Assembly (NCBI GenBank): GCA_964651495.1
Contig: CAZYWP010000002.1
Span: 13,991-77,990 of the forward strand
Length of the DNA stretch: 64,000 bases
Source: CAZNVB01 sp964651495
GTDB taxonomy: Bacteria; Acidobacteriota; Aminicenantia; Aminicenantales; UBA8522
Direction of reading: 5' to 3'
Every line of letters begins with the position of its first letter. Position 1 is the stretch's first letter. Of this stretch, positions 33,519-41,250 are shown piece by piece. Below the pieces are notes generated by a model. The model saw only the letters and a program-made list of their open reading frames with translations. It was not told the DNA's origin and searched no databases. Position numbers and translations under genes: made by a program.

Positions 33519-34123
33519 CGGAAGACCTCCCCGTTTGAAGATGTCCGAAGCTGCCGGAGCCAGCGGCTGAGCTTGGCCCGGGCCCGCAAGACGTGGGTTC
33601 GAGCTGTGCCCTCCCGGCAGCCGAGCACCCGCCCGATCTCTGCATAAGACTGCTTTTCCAGGATCCTCATCAAGACCGCGACGGACTGTTTCCTGGGCAG
33701 GCGACTGATCGCTGCCAGAACTCTGGCCTCTGTCTCCTTCTCTGCCAGATCGTCGGGGACTGCGGGGGAAGGAATACGGTCTAGCCCGTTCGGCCCGGTG
33801 GACGATCGTCCTGCCCGTCGCTTGCGGAGTGTGTCGACGGCGGCGTTGGCACAGATTTTCAAGACCAGGGCTTGGGGATTGGGATGACCGGTGATCCGGT
33901 CCAGCCGCTTCCAGATCAAGGCCAGGGCATCCTGGAGGGTGTCTTCCGCCTCTTCCGGCTGGCGGACGATCCGCCAAATCGTCCTCATCATCCGGTCCTC
34001 CAGCGGGGCGATGAGCTCTTCGAAGGAGGGTTTGGCCCGGGCCACGCTCATGACCCCAGCGCCGGAATTCTGCCGCAGGCGGGGAAGGGCCGCCGGATAG
34101 CCGAGCGAATCAGGTATATCCAT
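33515..34123 (-). CDS. ECF RNA polymerase sigma factor
   Basis: A 202-residue sigma-70 family protein of the ECF group. Region 2 contains EEAEDTLQDALALIWKRLDRI and NAAVDTLRKRRAG; region 4 contains LPRKQSVAVLMRILEKQSYAEIGRVLGCREGTARTHV. The N-terminal ~25 residues are not needed for the fold; an alternative ATG at 34051 is possible. It directs transcription of an envelope-linked regulon, held by the anti-sigma encoded downstream with an ATGA overlap. Its leader region (34124-34320) is shared divergently with gerW-like genes, making these candidate targets. Confidence 0.9.
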   Translation of the reverse strand: MDIPDSLGYPAALPRLRQNSGAGVMSVARAKPSFEELIAPLEDRMMRTIWRIVRQPEEAEDTLQDALALIWKRLDRITGHPNPQALVLKICANAAVDTLRKRRAGRSSTGPNGLDRIPSPAVPDDLAEKETEARVLAAISRLPRKQSVAVLMRILEKQSYAEIGRVLGCREGTARTHVLRARAKLSRWLRQLRTSSNGEVFR

Positions 34124-34183
34124 GTCCCGTCCATAAATGTAACCGTATTACAAAAACCCGGCGTTGACAACTCTTCGAGATGA

Positions 34184-34204
34184 TCATCACTAAGACGGTG
34201 ATGA
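34184..34204. promoter_or_regulatory. Inverted repeat between the ECF and GerW genes
   Basis: TCATCAC (34184-34190) and GTGATGA (34198-34204) form a perfect 7-bp palindrome with a 7-base gap in the divergent intergenic region. Candidate operator or small hairpin. Confidence 0.4.
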
Positions 34205-34224
34205 CTTCTGCAACCAAGTAAACC

Positions 34225-34253
34225 TTGTCTAATCAATTTTCGTATGGAATAAT
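34225..34253 (+). promoter_or_regulatory. Predicted promoter of the GerW-like genes
   Basis: TTGTCT (34225-34230), 17-base spacer, AATAAT (34248-34253). RNA would start near 34260, about 62 bases before the TTG at 34322. Confidence 0.5.
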
Positions 34254-34321
34254 GATGGTGACTTACGGATATGACGAGCAAATGGGACCGGACTTTAAAA
34301 AAATAAAAAGGAGGTACTCAA

Positions 34322-34705
34322 TTGAAGAAGAGAATTCCGATTCTGTTGGCCGCCGGATGGCTTGTTCTGTCCCTGGCCGGCGCCCAGAGCCAGCCGGAGA
34401 AGAAGCCGCAGGCCAAGGCTCCACTGCCCATGTACCAGCTGGCCGAGTCAATGGCTCAGCGCCTGGGCAACGACCTGCAGGTGAAGACTGTCGTAGGCGA
34501 GCCGATGAAGGTCGGCAAGGTCACGCTGATCCCGATCATGATGATCGACATCGGGTTCGGCGGGGGCGGGGGCGGCGCTCCCCAGGCCCCGGAGATGGGG
34601 GGCAAGGGATTTTACATGAGCGGCGAGGCCAGGCCGATCGGGTTTGTGGTGGTCGGCAAAGCGGGGACGCAGTTTATCAGCGTCGGCAAGATCCCCAAGA
34701 AATAA
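34322..34705 (+). CDS. GerW (YtfJ) family secreted protein
   Basis: A 127-residue protein of the GerW/YtfJ family. The diagnostic run is present: KTVVGEPMKVGKVTLIPIM, then a glycine cluster GFGGGGGG, then GEARPIGFVVV and a final VGKIPKK. In Firmicutes these proteins act in sporulation or germination; outside spore formers their role is unknown. Unlike most cytoplasmic members it has a Sec signal peptide (LAAGWLVLSLAGAQS). The start is TTG after an ideal AAGGAGG. A second GerW-type gene follows 10 bp downstream. Confidence 0.85.
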   Translation: MKKRIPILLAAGWLVLSLAGAQSQPEKKPQAKAPLPMYQLAESMAQRLGNDLQVKTVVGEPMKVGKVTLIPIMMIDIGFGGGGGGAPQAPEMGGKGFYMSGEARPIGFVVVGKAGTQFISVGKIPKK

Positions 34706-34715
34706 GGAGCGGGCC

Positions 34716-35648
34716 ATGAAAACGAAACGCATGCTAACATTCGCCATCGGATCGCTCTTTGTTTTGACCGTCATTTCACCCTCCCAGGCGCAGGCGCCCC
34801 TCGATCAGCCGCTGGCGAACTTCGACAAACTCGTCTCCAACCTGAAAATCGGGGCTGTGGTCGGGGAGCCGATCCAAGTCGGCAATACCACCATCATTCC
34901 CTTCGCTAGAGTATCCTTTGGACTGGGAGGAGGCGGAGCCATGATGGCCTTCGGCGGCGGGATGGGCGGCAAGACCATCCCCCTCGGGATCCTGATCATT
35001 GAGGGCGAAAACGTCCGGGCGGAGCTCTTCCCCGAGGAGGAGAAAAAACCGTCCTTCCTGATGGAAATGCTTCCCATCCTCTTAAAGATGCTGCCCCAGT
35101 TCATGGAAGGGAAGTCTCCGCTGGGTTCGAAGCCGGCCCCGGCTGCGGCCAAACCCGCTAAACAGCCCGCCGCTCCCCCGCTGGATGCCTCGTTGAGCAA
35201 CGTCAAGAAACTCTTCGAGGAGGAAAGGTTCGCCGAGGCCCTCGAAATGACGGACGTCCTTCTAGCCAAAGAACCGAATAATGCCGAACTCCATGTCTGG
35301 AAGGGCAACGCCATGGGCCGCCTGGCCCAGGGGAATCCCGCGGACATGATGAAATACGGCATGGGAGCCATGCAGGAGTACGAGACGGCGCTCAGCCTGG
35401 ACCCGCAAAACCAGGGGGGGCATTTCGGCCGGGGCATGGTCCGCTTTTACATGGGAAATGCGGACGGCGCGATCGAGGACTTCGAATTTGCCTGCGCTAA
35501 AAATCCCTTTCCGGAAGCCTGTTACTACCTCGGCGAGGCTTATAAAACAAATGGGTTGACCGACAAGGCCAGGGCGGCCTACAAGAAAGCCCTGGAATTG
35601 AAACCGGGTTATCCGGAGGCTGCCAAAGCCCTGGCCGAGCTCAAATAG
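34716..35648 (+). CDS. GerW-domain protein fused to TPR repeats, secreted
   Basis: A 310-residue exported protein. After the signal peptide (MLTFAIGSLFVLTVI...SQA) the GerW domain occupies ~28-105 (AVVGEPIQVGNTTIIPFARVSFGLGGGG, PLGILIIEGENVRAELF). A Pro/Ala linker (~140-155) leads to three to four TPRs (~160-308: DASLSNVKKLFEEERFAEALEM, PDNA-like repeats, DKARAAYKKALELKPGYPEAAKAL). It sits 10 bp after the single-domain GerW gene and is probably a paralogue that gained TPRs. The pair is divergent from an ECF sigma locus. Confidence 0.82.
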   Translation: MKTKRMLTFAIGSLFVLTVISPSQAQAPLDQPLANFDKLVSNLKIGAVVGEPIQVGNTTIIPFARVSFGLGGGGAMMAFGGGMGGKTIPLGILIIEGENVRAELFPEEEKKPSFLMEMLPILLKMLPQFMEGKSPLGSKPAPAAAKPAKQPAAPPLDASLSNVKKLFEEERFAEALEMTDVLLAKEPNNAELHVWKGNAMGRLAQGNPADMMKYGMGAMQEYETALSLDPQNQGGHFGRGMVRFYMGNADGAIEDFEFACAKNPFPEACYYLGEAYKTNGLTDKARAAYKKALELKPGYPEAAKALAELK

Positions 35649-35676
35649 ACCGGGGCTCACTTACAATCTCCTCGAG

Positions 35677-35708
35677 TCGGGCAGGCGGGAGTCGAGAGTC
35701 CTGCCCGA
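35677..35708 (+). terminator. Hairpin after the GerW-TPR gene
   Basis: TCGGGCAGG (35677-35685) pairs perfectly with CCTGCCCGA (35700-35708), 14-base loop, 28 bp after the stop. No T-tract follows, so it may be a transcript-end stabiliser or Rho-type site. Confidence 0.4.
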
Positions 35709-35735
35709 ATGTGGCTAGAGTCACGTTTTCTTCGC

Positions 35736-35764
35736 TCGACTGCCAAAAGAAATAGGGGTATAAT
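35736..35764 (+). promoter_or_regulatory. Predicted promoter of the VWA-protein gene
   Basis: TCGACT (35736-35741), 17-base spacer, TATAAT (35759-35764). RNA would start near 35771, giving a long leader of about 125 bases before the ATG at 35895. Confidence 0.55.
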
Positions 35765-35894
35765 TTTTGGCAAAGAGCAAGAAAACCAAGCTTTCTAAAA
35801 ACCACCGTCGAGTATGAGAATTATCGATTCTTCACCGTGGATGTGAAATACTGATAACCGGGGAGCAACATATTATCCAGAAAAGGGGGAGAAA

Positions 35895-37964
35895 ATGAAA
35901 AATCGCTGGATATTCAAGGCTTTCCATCTTGGCCTCCGGGTTCTTCTTGCGGCGGTCGTTTTGGGTTGCCCGGCGTCCGGTTTTCCTTCCCAGGAGAGGC
36001 CGGGGCAAAAAGCGCCAAGAGTTCCGCGCCATGACGCCGCCGCGGTGGTCAAGCTCGTGCCTGTCCGGGTCCTGGACAGGGAGGGGAGGCCGGTGACAGG
36101 TCTCAGCCAAGACGATTTTGTTCTTTATGATAACAAAGAGCTCAAGACGATCACCGAATTCGAAGTCCACAGGCTCGCTGAAGCCGGAGCGGCACAGGGA
36201 AAGCCAGTGCCGGACCGGGACGAAGCTGTGGTCGCTGAGACCGGCCGGAAATTCTTCATCCTTCTGGATATCCAGGGCAGCGACGAGGTCGGAAATGCCA
36301 ACTCCAAAAAAGCCGCCCTCCATTTCGTCGAGACCAAGCTAAGGCCGGGCGATGAAGCGGCCGTCCTGTATTTCGCGCCGATGACGGGCTTGAACTTGGC
36401 GCAGTACTTAACGTCAGACATGGGCAAGATCAAGGCCGCCATCGAGCGGGCGAAAGAACATCCTCCCACTGCCGGTTTCGTATCTGGAGGCCTGGATGAT
36501 AGTGTAGAGGAGAGGATGCCGGAGCAGGGTGAAATCCGGCCGCGCAGACCACGTGTTATAACAGGCGAGGTGACACTCATGGCACGGGGCGAATCCGGGT
36601 CAGAAAATCCGGTAACCGGATCATCATCTGTCGGCATTCCCGGACTGGGGATGATGGGAAGGTCGCATGCCGATTACCAGATGGGCCTGTCCGAGCTGGC
36701 CAAGGCCATGCAATCTATTCCCGGCACCAAGAATGTGCTCCTCTTCTCGGGCCGGGGGGTCAGCCCGGCTCTCGGCCGGGAATTCGCCGCCTCCAACACA
36801 CCGATTTTCACGGTCAACTCGAAAAACTGGATCGAGAGGTCCGTCTTTCGGGTGAGCATTAAAGTTAAGCATATCTGGGAAGACCATCCGCTCAAGGAGT
36901 TGGCGCTGGCTTCCGGGGGCCACTATTACGCCGATATTAAGGACGTGCAGACCATCGCCGACAGCATCCAGGTCCTGACCGGTCACTATTATGTCCTGGG
37001 TTATTACGTCGATGAAAAATGGGACGGGCAGTTTCACGAGATTAAGGTCGAAGTGAAAAAACCGGACTGCCGTGTTTTTGTCCAGGAAGGCTATTACAAC
37101 CCCAAGCCTTTCGCCCAGCTTTCCGAGATCGAAAAGAGGCTTCATCTCTACGACCTGGCATTTTCCGACCGGCCGACTCTGCAGGACCCCCTGGAACTCC
37201 CCGTCGAATGCCTTCCGAGCTCGGTGACGAAAAAGGCCAACACGCTGGTCCTCACCAGGCTCGCGGTTGATGAGCGGACCGGAATCCCCCCCGGACGCGA
37301 GGAGTTGTTCCTGTTCGTGTTTGACAAGCAAAACCAAGCCGTTTTCTCCCGGAGGTGGGAGATGGACTTCGGGCCGCACTCTCAAAAGACTTTTTATCCC
37401 TATTTCGTCTGTTCGCTTCCCCCCGGGGAATATGAGTGCCGTCTGGCCACCCGGGACCTGGAAACAGGCCAATCGACGCGGGGCAGCTCGTTTTTCCAGA
37501 TTCCGGGGCCTGAGACTTCGGCCCGGCGGCTCGATTCCCCACTCCTTCTCGTCCCGGGGAAAGAAGCTCAATTCATAAGACTGTCCGAACCCGGAAAAGA
37601 GGCAAAACCCGCCATCTCCATACTCAGTTTCTACCCCATCCTGCCGAGAGGATGCACACCTCTGGTCAAAAATGTCGAGGCGGGCGTGACCAAGGTCTGG
37701 GCCATCGTCCCGGCCAAATTCGAGGCCGGCGGGCCGACGGAAGTTGAGCTAAAGACTCAATTATCCGCCCTCGAAAGCGGCCAAACAGCCGCCCTGGATT
37801 CCGAGATTCTCGATGTCAAAGAGGCGGGTGATAACACGCACTTCGTCGTGCTGGAGATCAGCCTGCCAGAACTCGACCGCGGAGAGTACGAACTCGAGAT
37901 CGCCCTTCTCGATATAGCCACGCAGACATCGCAGGCCGTCAAAACACGGCTGGTCAAAAAGTAA
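35895..37964 (+). CDS. VWFA-related secreted protein (acidobacterial type)
   Basis: A 689-residue exported protein. After the signal peptide comes a short beta domain (VKLVPVRVLDREGRPVTGLSQDDFVLYDN), typical of the VWFA-related family of Acidobacteria, in which it precedes the VWA fold. The VWA part (~115-350) contains FFILLDIQGSDE in place of the usual DxSxS, so the metal site looks degenerate. A ~85-residue insert sits near 190-250. The C-terminal half (~430-689) is beta-rich, with Ig-like strands (REELFLFVFDKQNQAVFS, YECRLATRDLETGQS). Likely a surface adhesion or assembly factor; partner unknown. The ribosome site is GGGGGAG. Confidence 0.75.
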   Translation: MKNRWIFKAFHLGLRVLLAAVVLGCPASGFPSQERPGQKAPRVPRHDAAAVVKLVPVRVLDREGRPVTGLSQDDFVLYDNKELKTITEFEVHRLAEAGAAQGKPVPDRDEAVVAETGRKFFILLDIQGSDEVGNANSKKAALHFVETKLRPGDEAAVLYFAPMTGLNLAQYLTSDMGKIKAAIERAKEHPPTAGFVSGGLDDSVEERMPEQGEIRPRRPRVITGEVTLMARGESGSENPVTGSSSVGIPGLGMMGRSHADYQMGLSELAKAMQSIPGTKNVLLFSGRGVSPALGREFAASNTPIFTVNSKNWIERSVFRVSIKVKHIWEDHPLKELALASGGHYYADIKDVQTIADSIQVLTGHYYVLGYYVDEKWDGQFHEIKVEVKKPDCRVFVQEGYYNPKPFAQLSEIEKRLHLYDLAFSDRPTLQDPLELPVECLPSSVTKKANTLVLTRLAVDERTGIPPGREELFLFVFDKQNQAVFSRRWEMDFGPHSQKTFYPYFVCSLPPGEYECRLATRDLETGQSTRGSSFFQIPGPETSARRLDSPLLLVPGKEAQFIRLSEPGKEAKPAISILSFYPILPRGCTPLVKNVEAGVTKVWAIVPAKFEAGGPTEVELKTQLSALESGQTAALDSEILDVKEAGDNTHFVVLEISLPELDRGEYELEIALLDIATQTSQAVKTRLVKK

Positions 37965-38220
37965 GATCCGTTGACCCGCCGCACGGTGTCGGAGTGAATC
38001 GTGCTAAACGCGCCGGGTGTTTCTGTTAGCAATGTCGGGCAAGCATCTCCATTTATGGGAAAATATGCTATTGCGGAAAATTGGAATGGGTGGCACGGCG
38101 CCGGTCCATGTCCGAAGCTTATGGTGGCGGGTGGGGGGGTCTTAGCAAGGACAGGGACCCGCCGTGACAGGACCCGTTCCCCTCCTATAGAAAGATATGC
38201 TTGTTAAATCCAGCGATATC
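37965..38220. other. Intergenic stretch without a recognisable gene
   Basis: Between the VWA gene and the promoter of the isomerase-like gene. It contains a GGGACCCGCC-type G/C-rich patch but no open frame with a ribosome site. Confidence 0.6.
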
Positions 38221-38249
38221 TTGAATATTCCGGCGGACCGAAAGATAAT
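38221..38249 (+). promoter_or_regulatory. Predicted promoter of the sugar-isomerase-like gene
   Basis: TTGAAT (38221-38226), 17-base spacer, GATAAT (38244-38249). RNA would start near 38256, 30 bases before the ATG at 38286, which has AGGAGG. Confidence 0.55.
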
Positions 38250-38285
38250 GAGTGTCTTGAATAATACGATGACCAGGAGGCGCGC

Positions 38286-39737
38286 ATGACAAGAGGTTTG
38301 AACCGGAGAGCGTTTATCCAACTTTCGGCCGCTGCCGGAGCCGCAATCTGTTTCAGCCGGCCGAAACTCTGGGCCCTCAGAGAAAGAGAAGAGGGTTCCC
38401 CGCTTATCAGCCCCGGGTGCCGGCGGACCAAAGTCAAAGTCGCCCGGCTGTACATGGCCATTCCCGGCAGCCCGTGGCCGAAACCGACCCTCAACCTCCA
38501 GGACGAAATCGCCTTCTACCGGGCCGAATTCAGCCGGATGAAGGATGAGTTTGCCGATATCGAGTTCCCGGTCGACGAGCTGGTGACTTCACCGGCACAG
38601 GTGGCCGACCTCAAAGATCGGCTGACTCGGGTTGACGGTATCCTGGTGATCCAGCTCAACATCGAGGTCTGGGACATCCTCAAGGAGATCCTCGGCGCCG
38701 GCCGGCCCACCATGATCTTCGCTCGCCCCTATTCCGGCCACGAATGGGTGAACTACGGGGAGCTCCGTAAGCAGCCACTGGGCGCCAAAATGGACTGCAT
38801 CCTGACGAGTGATACCGGCGAGCTGGCGGTCGCCGTCAGGCCTTTCCGGGCCATCCATCATCTCCGCGAAGCCAAGGTCCTGAACCTGACAACTCGCGAT
38901 TTCTCCGAATATGCCGCAAGGGCCGAGGATAAATTCGGGACGGAGATCAAGCAGGTCGGCCTCGACCGGATGGTCGCCGTCTACAACAGCGTCGATGACC
39001 AAGAGGCCAAGGCCGAATCGGACCGCTGGATCAGGGGCGCCGTGCAGGTCGTCGAGCCGCCGGCGGACCAGATCTTCAAGTCGGCCAAGCTGGCGCTGGC
39101 GTTTGAAAAACTCCTGGCCGAGGAAGACGCCACCGTGATGACGGTGGACTGCTACGGCTCGATGTGGGATAGGACGATCAAGCTTCCGGCTTACCCTTGC
39201 CTGGGTTTTGCCCGCCTCAACAACATGGGTCTGGGCGGTATCTGTGAGTCCGATTTGCGCAGCACGATGACGCATATCATCTTCCAGGGGCTGGCGGGAA
39301 GGCCGGGGTTTGTCAGCGACCCGACGGTGGACGAATCCAAGGGAAGCATCATCCTCGCCCACTGTCTGGGGACGCCGAAAATGGACGGGCCGGCGAAACC
39401 GGCAGCCCCCTACAAAATCCGGACGGTCATGGAGCGCCAGGAGGGCGTCGTCCCGCAGGTCGAGATGCGCGTCGGGGAGAACGTCACGCAGGCGATCCTC
39501 GTAGGAATGGACACGCTCCGCTATTTCACCGGCAAGATCATCGAGGCGCCGGTGGGTCTCGAGGCCGACCGGGGCTGCCGCACCAAAATCGACGTCGAAG
39601 TGGACGGCGATATCCGGAAACTCTGGCAGAACTGGACGGCGGGGCTGCACCGGCAGACGGTCTACGGCGATATCAGGCGCGAGCTGGGCTTTTTCTGCCG
39701 GTTCAAAGAGATCCGGATGGTTGACGAAGCCGCCTGA
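38286..39737 (+). CDS. Sugar isomerase (fucose/arabinose isomerase-like) with a Tat signal
   Basis: A 483-residue protein. The N-terminus has a twin-arginine motif (NRRAFIQLSAAAGAA), so it is predicted to be exported folded. The mature part resembles the L-fucose/L-arabinose isomerase superfamily: an N-terminal Rossmann-like region (GILVIQLNIEVWDI), a central MTVDCYGSMWD, and the C-terminal segment LAHCLGTPKMDG, VEMRVGENVTQAIL. These enzymes are normally cytoplasmic, so an exported member is odd and may act on extracytoplasmic sugar or have lost activity. I cannot confirm the Mn ligands. Not in an operon. Confidence 0.7.
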   Translation: MTRGLNRRAFIQLSAAAGAAICFSRPKLWALREREEGSPLISPGCRRTKVKVARLYMAIPGSPWPKPTLNLQDEIAFYRAEFSRMKDEFADIEFPVDELVTSPAQVADLKDRLTRVDGILVIQLNIEVWDILKEILGAGRPTMIFARPYSGHEWVNYGELRKQPLGAKMDCILTSDTGELAVAVRPFRAIHHLREAKVLNLTTRDFSEYAARAEDKFGTEIKQVGLDRMVAVYNSVDDQEAKAESDRWIRGAVQVVEPPADQIFKSAKLALAFEKLLAEEDATVMTVDCYGSMWDRTIKLPAYPCLGFARLNNMGLGGICESDLRSTMTHIIFQGLAGRPGFVSDPTVDESKGSIILAHCLGTPKMDGPAKPAAPYKIRTVMERQEGVVPQVEMRVGENVTQAILVGMDTLRYFTGKIIEAPVGLEADRGCRTKIDVEVDGDIRKLWQNWTAGLHRQTVYGDIRRELGFFCRFKEIRMVDEAA

Positions 39738-39812
39738 TTCGGTGACCGCATCCAGACGCCGACCTGGCCGAAATTGCGCGAGAGCCGGTTGCCAGGCTGA
39801 AGAAGGCCGGCG

Positions 39813-40916
39813 CTATTCTAGGCGATATGCCATTTTTTCTAAGAACACCAGCCCGCTCTCCTCGGAGCGCACAAAATACATGGATCCCAGGCCGATAAAA
39901 AGCGGAATGTCCGGAAGCTCGGCACCGCCTAAGAACTCGCCGCGCAGGCTGAAAACATCAACGGGAACGGGGCTGTTGGCGGCAGTCACATCCGGGCCTA
40001 ACTTGAAGACAAAGACGTGCTCCGTAGACAACCGGACGTCACGGATCGGGTTTTTGAAGTCAGGGATCTTCCGGATCATCTCCCCGCTGACGCGGCTCGG
40101 CCATCCCTTGGACTTGGTCGTCTCCTGGATATCCCGTTCAAAAAACTGGCGCTCTTTCTTGCTAAGCTTCGGCGGCTTCAGATCCCTCCGGATTGAGGCC
40201 ACTTCCCTTCCCGTCCTATCCAGGAGGATGACATGATAGACCCGACTGACGGCCAGCGCGCTCAGGGACGCGCTGTGATCGAAAAGGAACGAGGAGGCAT
40301 AGGCTTCCGGCCCATAATTGAACATCACCGCCCGGCCTCCGGGCTCGGAAACGGAGACAGAGAACTCGTCTTTGGAAACCGTGTGGAGACTCCGCACGAT
40401 CGTGTTCCGGCCGTCGAGGATCACCTGCTGTTTATCCTCCGGCCGCCAGATCCAGCCGTAAAAACTATCAGGGCCGACATATCCCAGCCCGAGGCGTCCG
40501 TTTAGGTCCAGACGCTTAAGGAAAACCCCCTCGGTCGTGAAAAAGGACACATAATAAAGGTCTTCCAGGACGACCAATTCTCCTTGCGAGGAGAAGGCGA
40601 TTCGGCCGGGCGACTGAAAATCACCAGGGCCCTGGCCTTTCTGGCCGAAGACAAGCAGCGGCCGGCCCTCGGATGAAAATTTGAGCACACGGTGCTCGAT
40701 CCGGTCGAGGACGTAGAAATTTCCCCGCGCGTCTTCACAGGCCGAGACGATCGAGCCAAAGGTGTCCTTGTCCCGGCCGATCTCTCTGGACTGGCCAAGC
40801 TTGATCTGGAACGAGGAAGGTGCGGGCTGAAGGCGGGCGAGCAGGAAGATGAAATTCAGGACCGATAGAAGCGTAAAGATAAGGACTTTTCTAAAACGGA
40901 GATTTCTTTCAGACAT
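39813..40916 (-). CDS. 6-bladed beta-propeller (NHL-like) anchored protein
   Basis: A 367-residue protein with one N-terminal hydrophobic segment (KVLIFTLLSVLNFIFLLA) and an outward beta-propeller. Blade-like repeats include SACEDARGNFYVLDRIEHRVLKFSSEG, GQGPGDFQSPGRIAFSSQGELVVLED and SLRGEFLGGAELP. It belongs to the broad 6-bladed propeller group common in Bacteroidetes and Acidobacteria. Function unknown. The region upstream (40917-41207) is non-coding and shared with the plus-strand MBL gene. Confidence 0.7.
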   Translation of the reverse strand: MSERNLRFRKVLIFTLLSVLNFIFLLARLQPAPSSFQIKLGQSREIGRDKDTFGSIVSACEDARGNFYVLDRIEHRVLKFSSEGRPLLVFGQKGQGPGDFQSPGRIAFSSQGELVVLEDLYYVSFFTTEGVFLKRLDLNGRLGLGYVGPDSFYGWIWRPEDKQQVILDGRNTIVRSLHTVSKDEFSVSVSEPGGRAVMFNYGPEAYASSFLFDHSASLSALAVSRVYHVILLDRTGREVASIRRDLKPPKLSKKERQFFERDIQETTKSKGWPSRVSGEMIRKIPDFKNPIRDVRLSTEHVFVFKLGPDVTAANSPVPVDVFSLRGEFLGGAELPDIPLFIGLGSMYFVRSEESGLVFLEKMAYRLE

Positions 40917-41207
40917 AAAGCCTAATCGCTTTCCTTTTCAGGAGAGAGATTTCCTTTCTCGCCGATCGCTCTCGTTCATAGATCATTCAGGTCATAGCTC
41001 AAAATGCAATCAGGCGGCGGCGCAGTCCGGCTCCGCGGCCAGAAAAGAGGTCGCGCGTCCGGCCTGCCGAAAACGTACCACGCACCGCCGAAAGAAGTCA
41101 ACTCGGGGAGACCCAAATTTGACCATAAAAATACTCCTTGGAAATTAACTCGATCGACGGGTCCGTCGGGCGTTTCTATCGACAAATTTGAGGACTCCTT
41201 GGAATTC
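40917..41207. other. Divergent intergenic region without a recognisable gene
   Basis: About 290 bp between the propeller gene and the MBL promoter. Short frames are present on both strands but none has a ribosome site or a recognisable product. Confidence 0.5.
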
Positions 41208-41237
41208 TTGACACTGAATGGCTGCGGGCGATATATT
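41208..41237 (+). promoter_or_regulatory. Consensus-like promoter of the tandem MBL gene
   Basis: TTGACA (41208-41213), 18-base spacer, TATATT (41232-41237). RNA would start near 41244. An ATG at 41218 lies inside the promoter and cannot be the start, so 41251 or 41260 is used, leaving a leader of 7-16 bases. Confidence 0.75.
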
Positions 41238-41250
41238 CTCAATACTGTCG

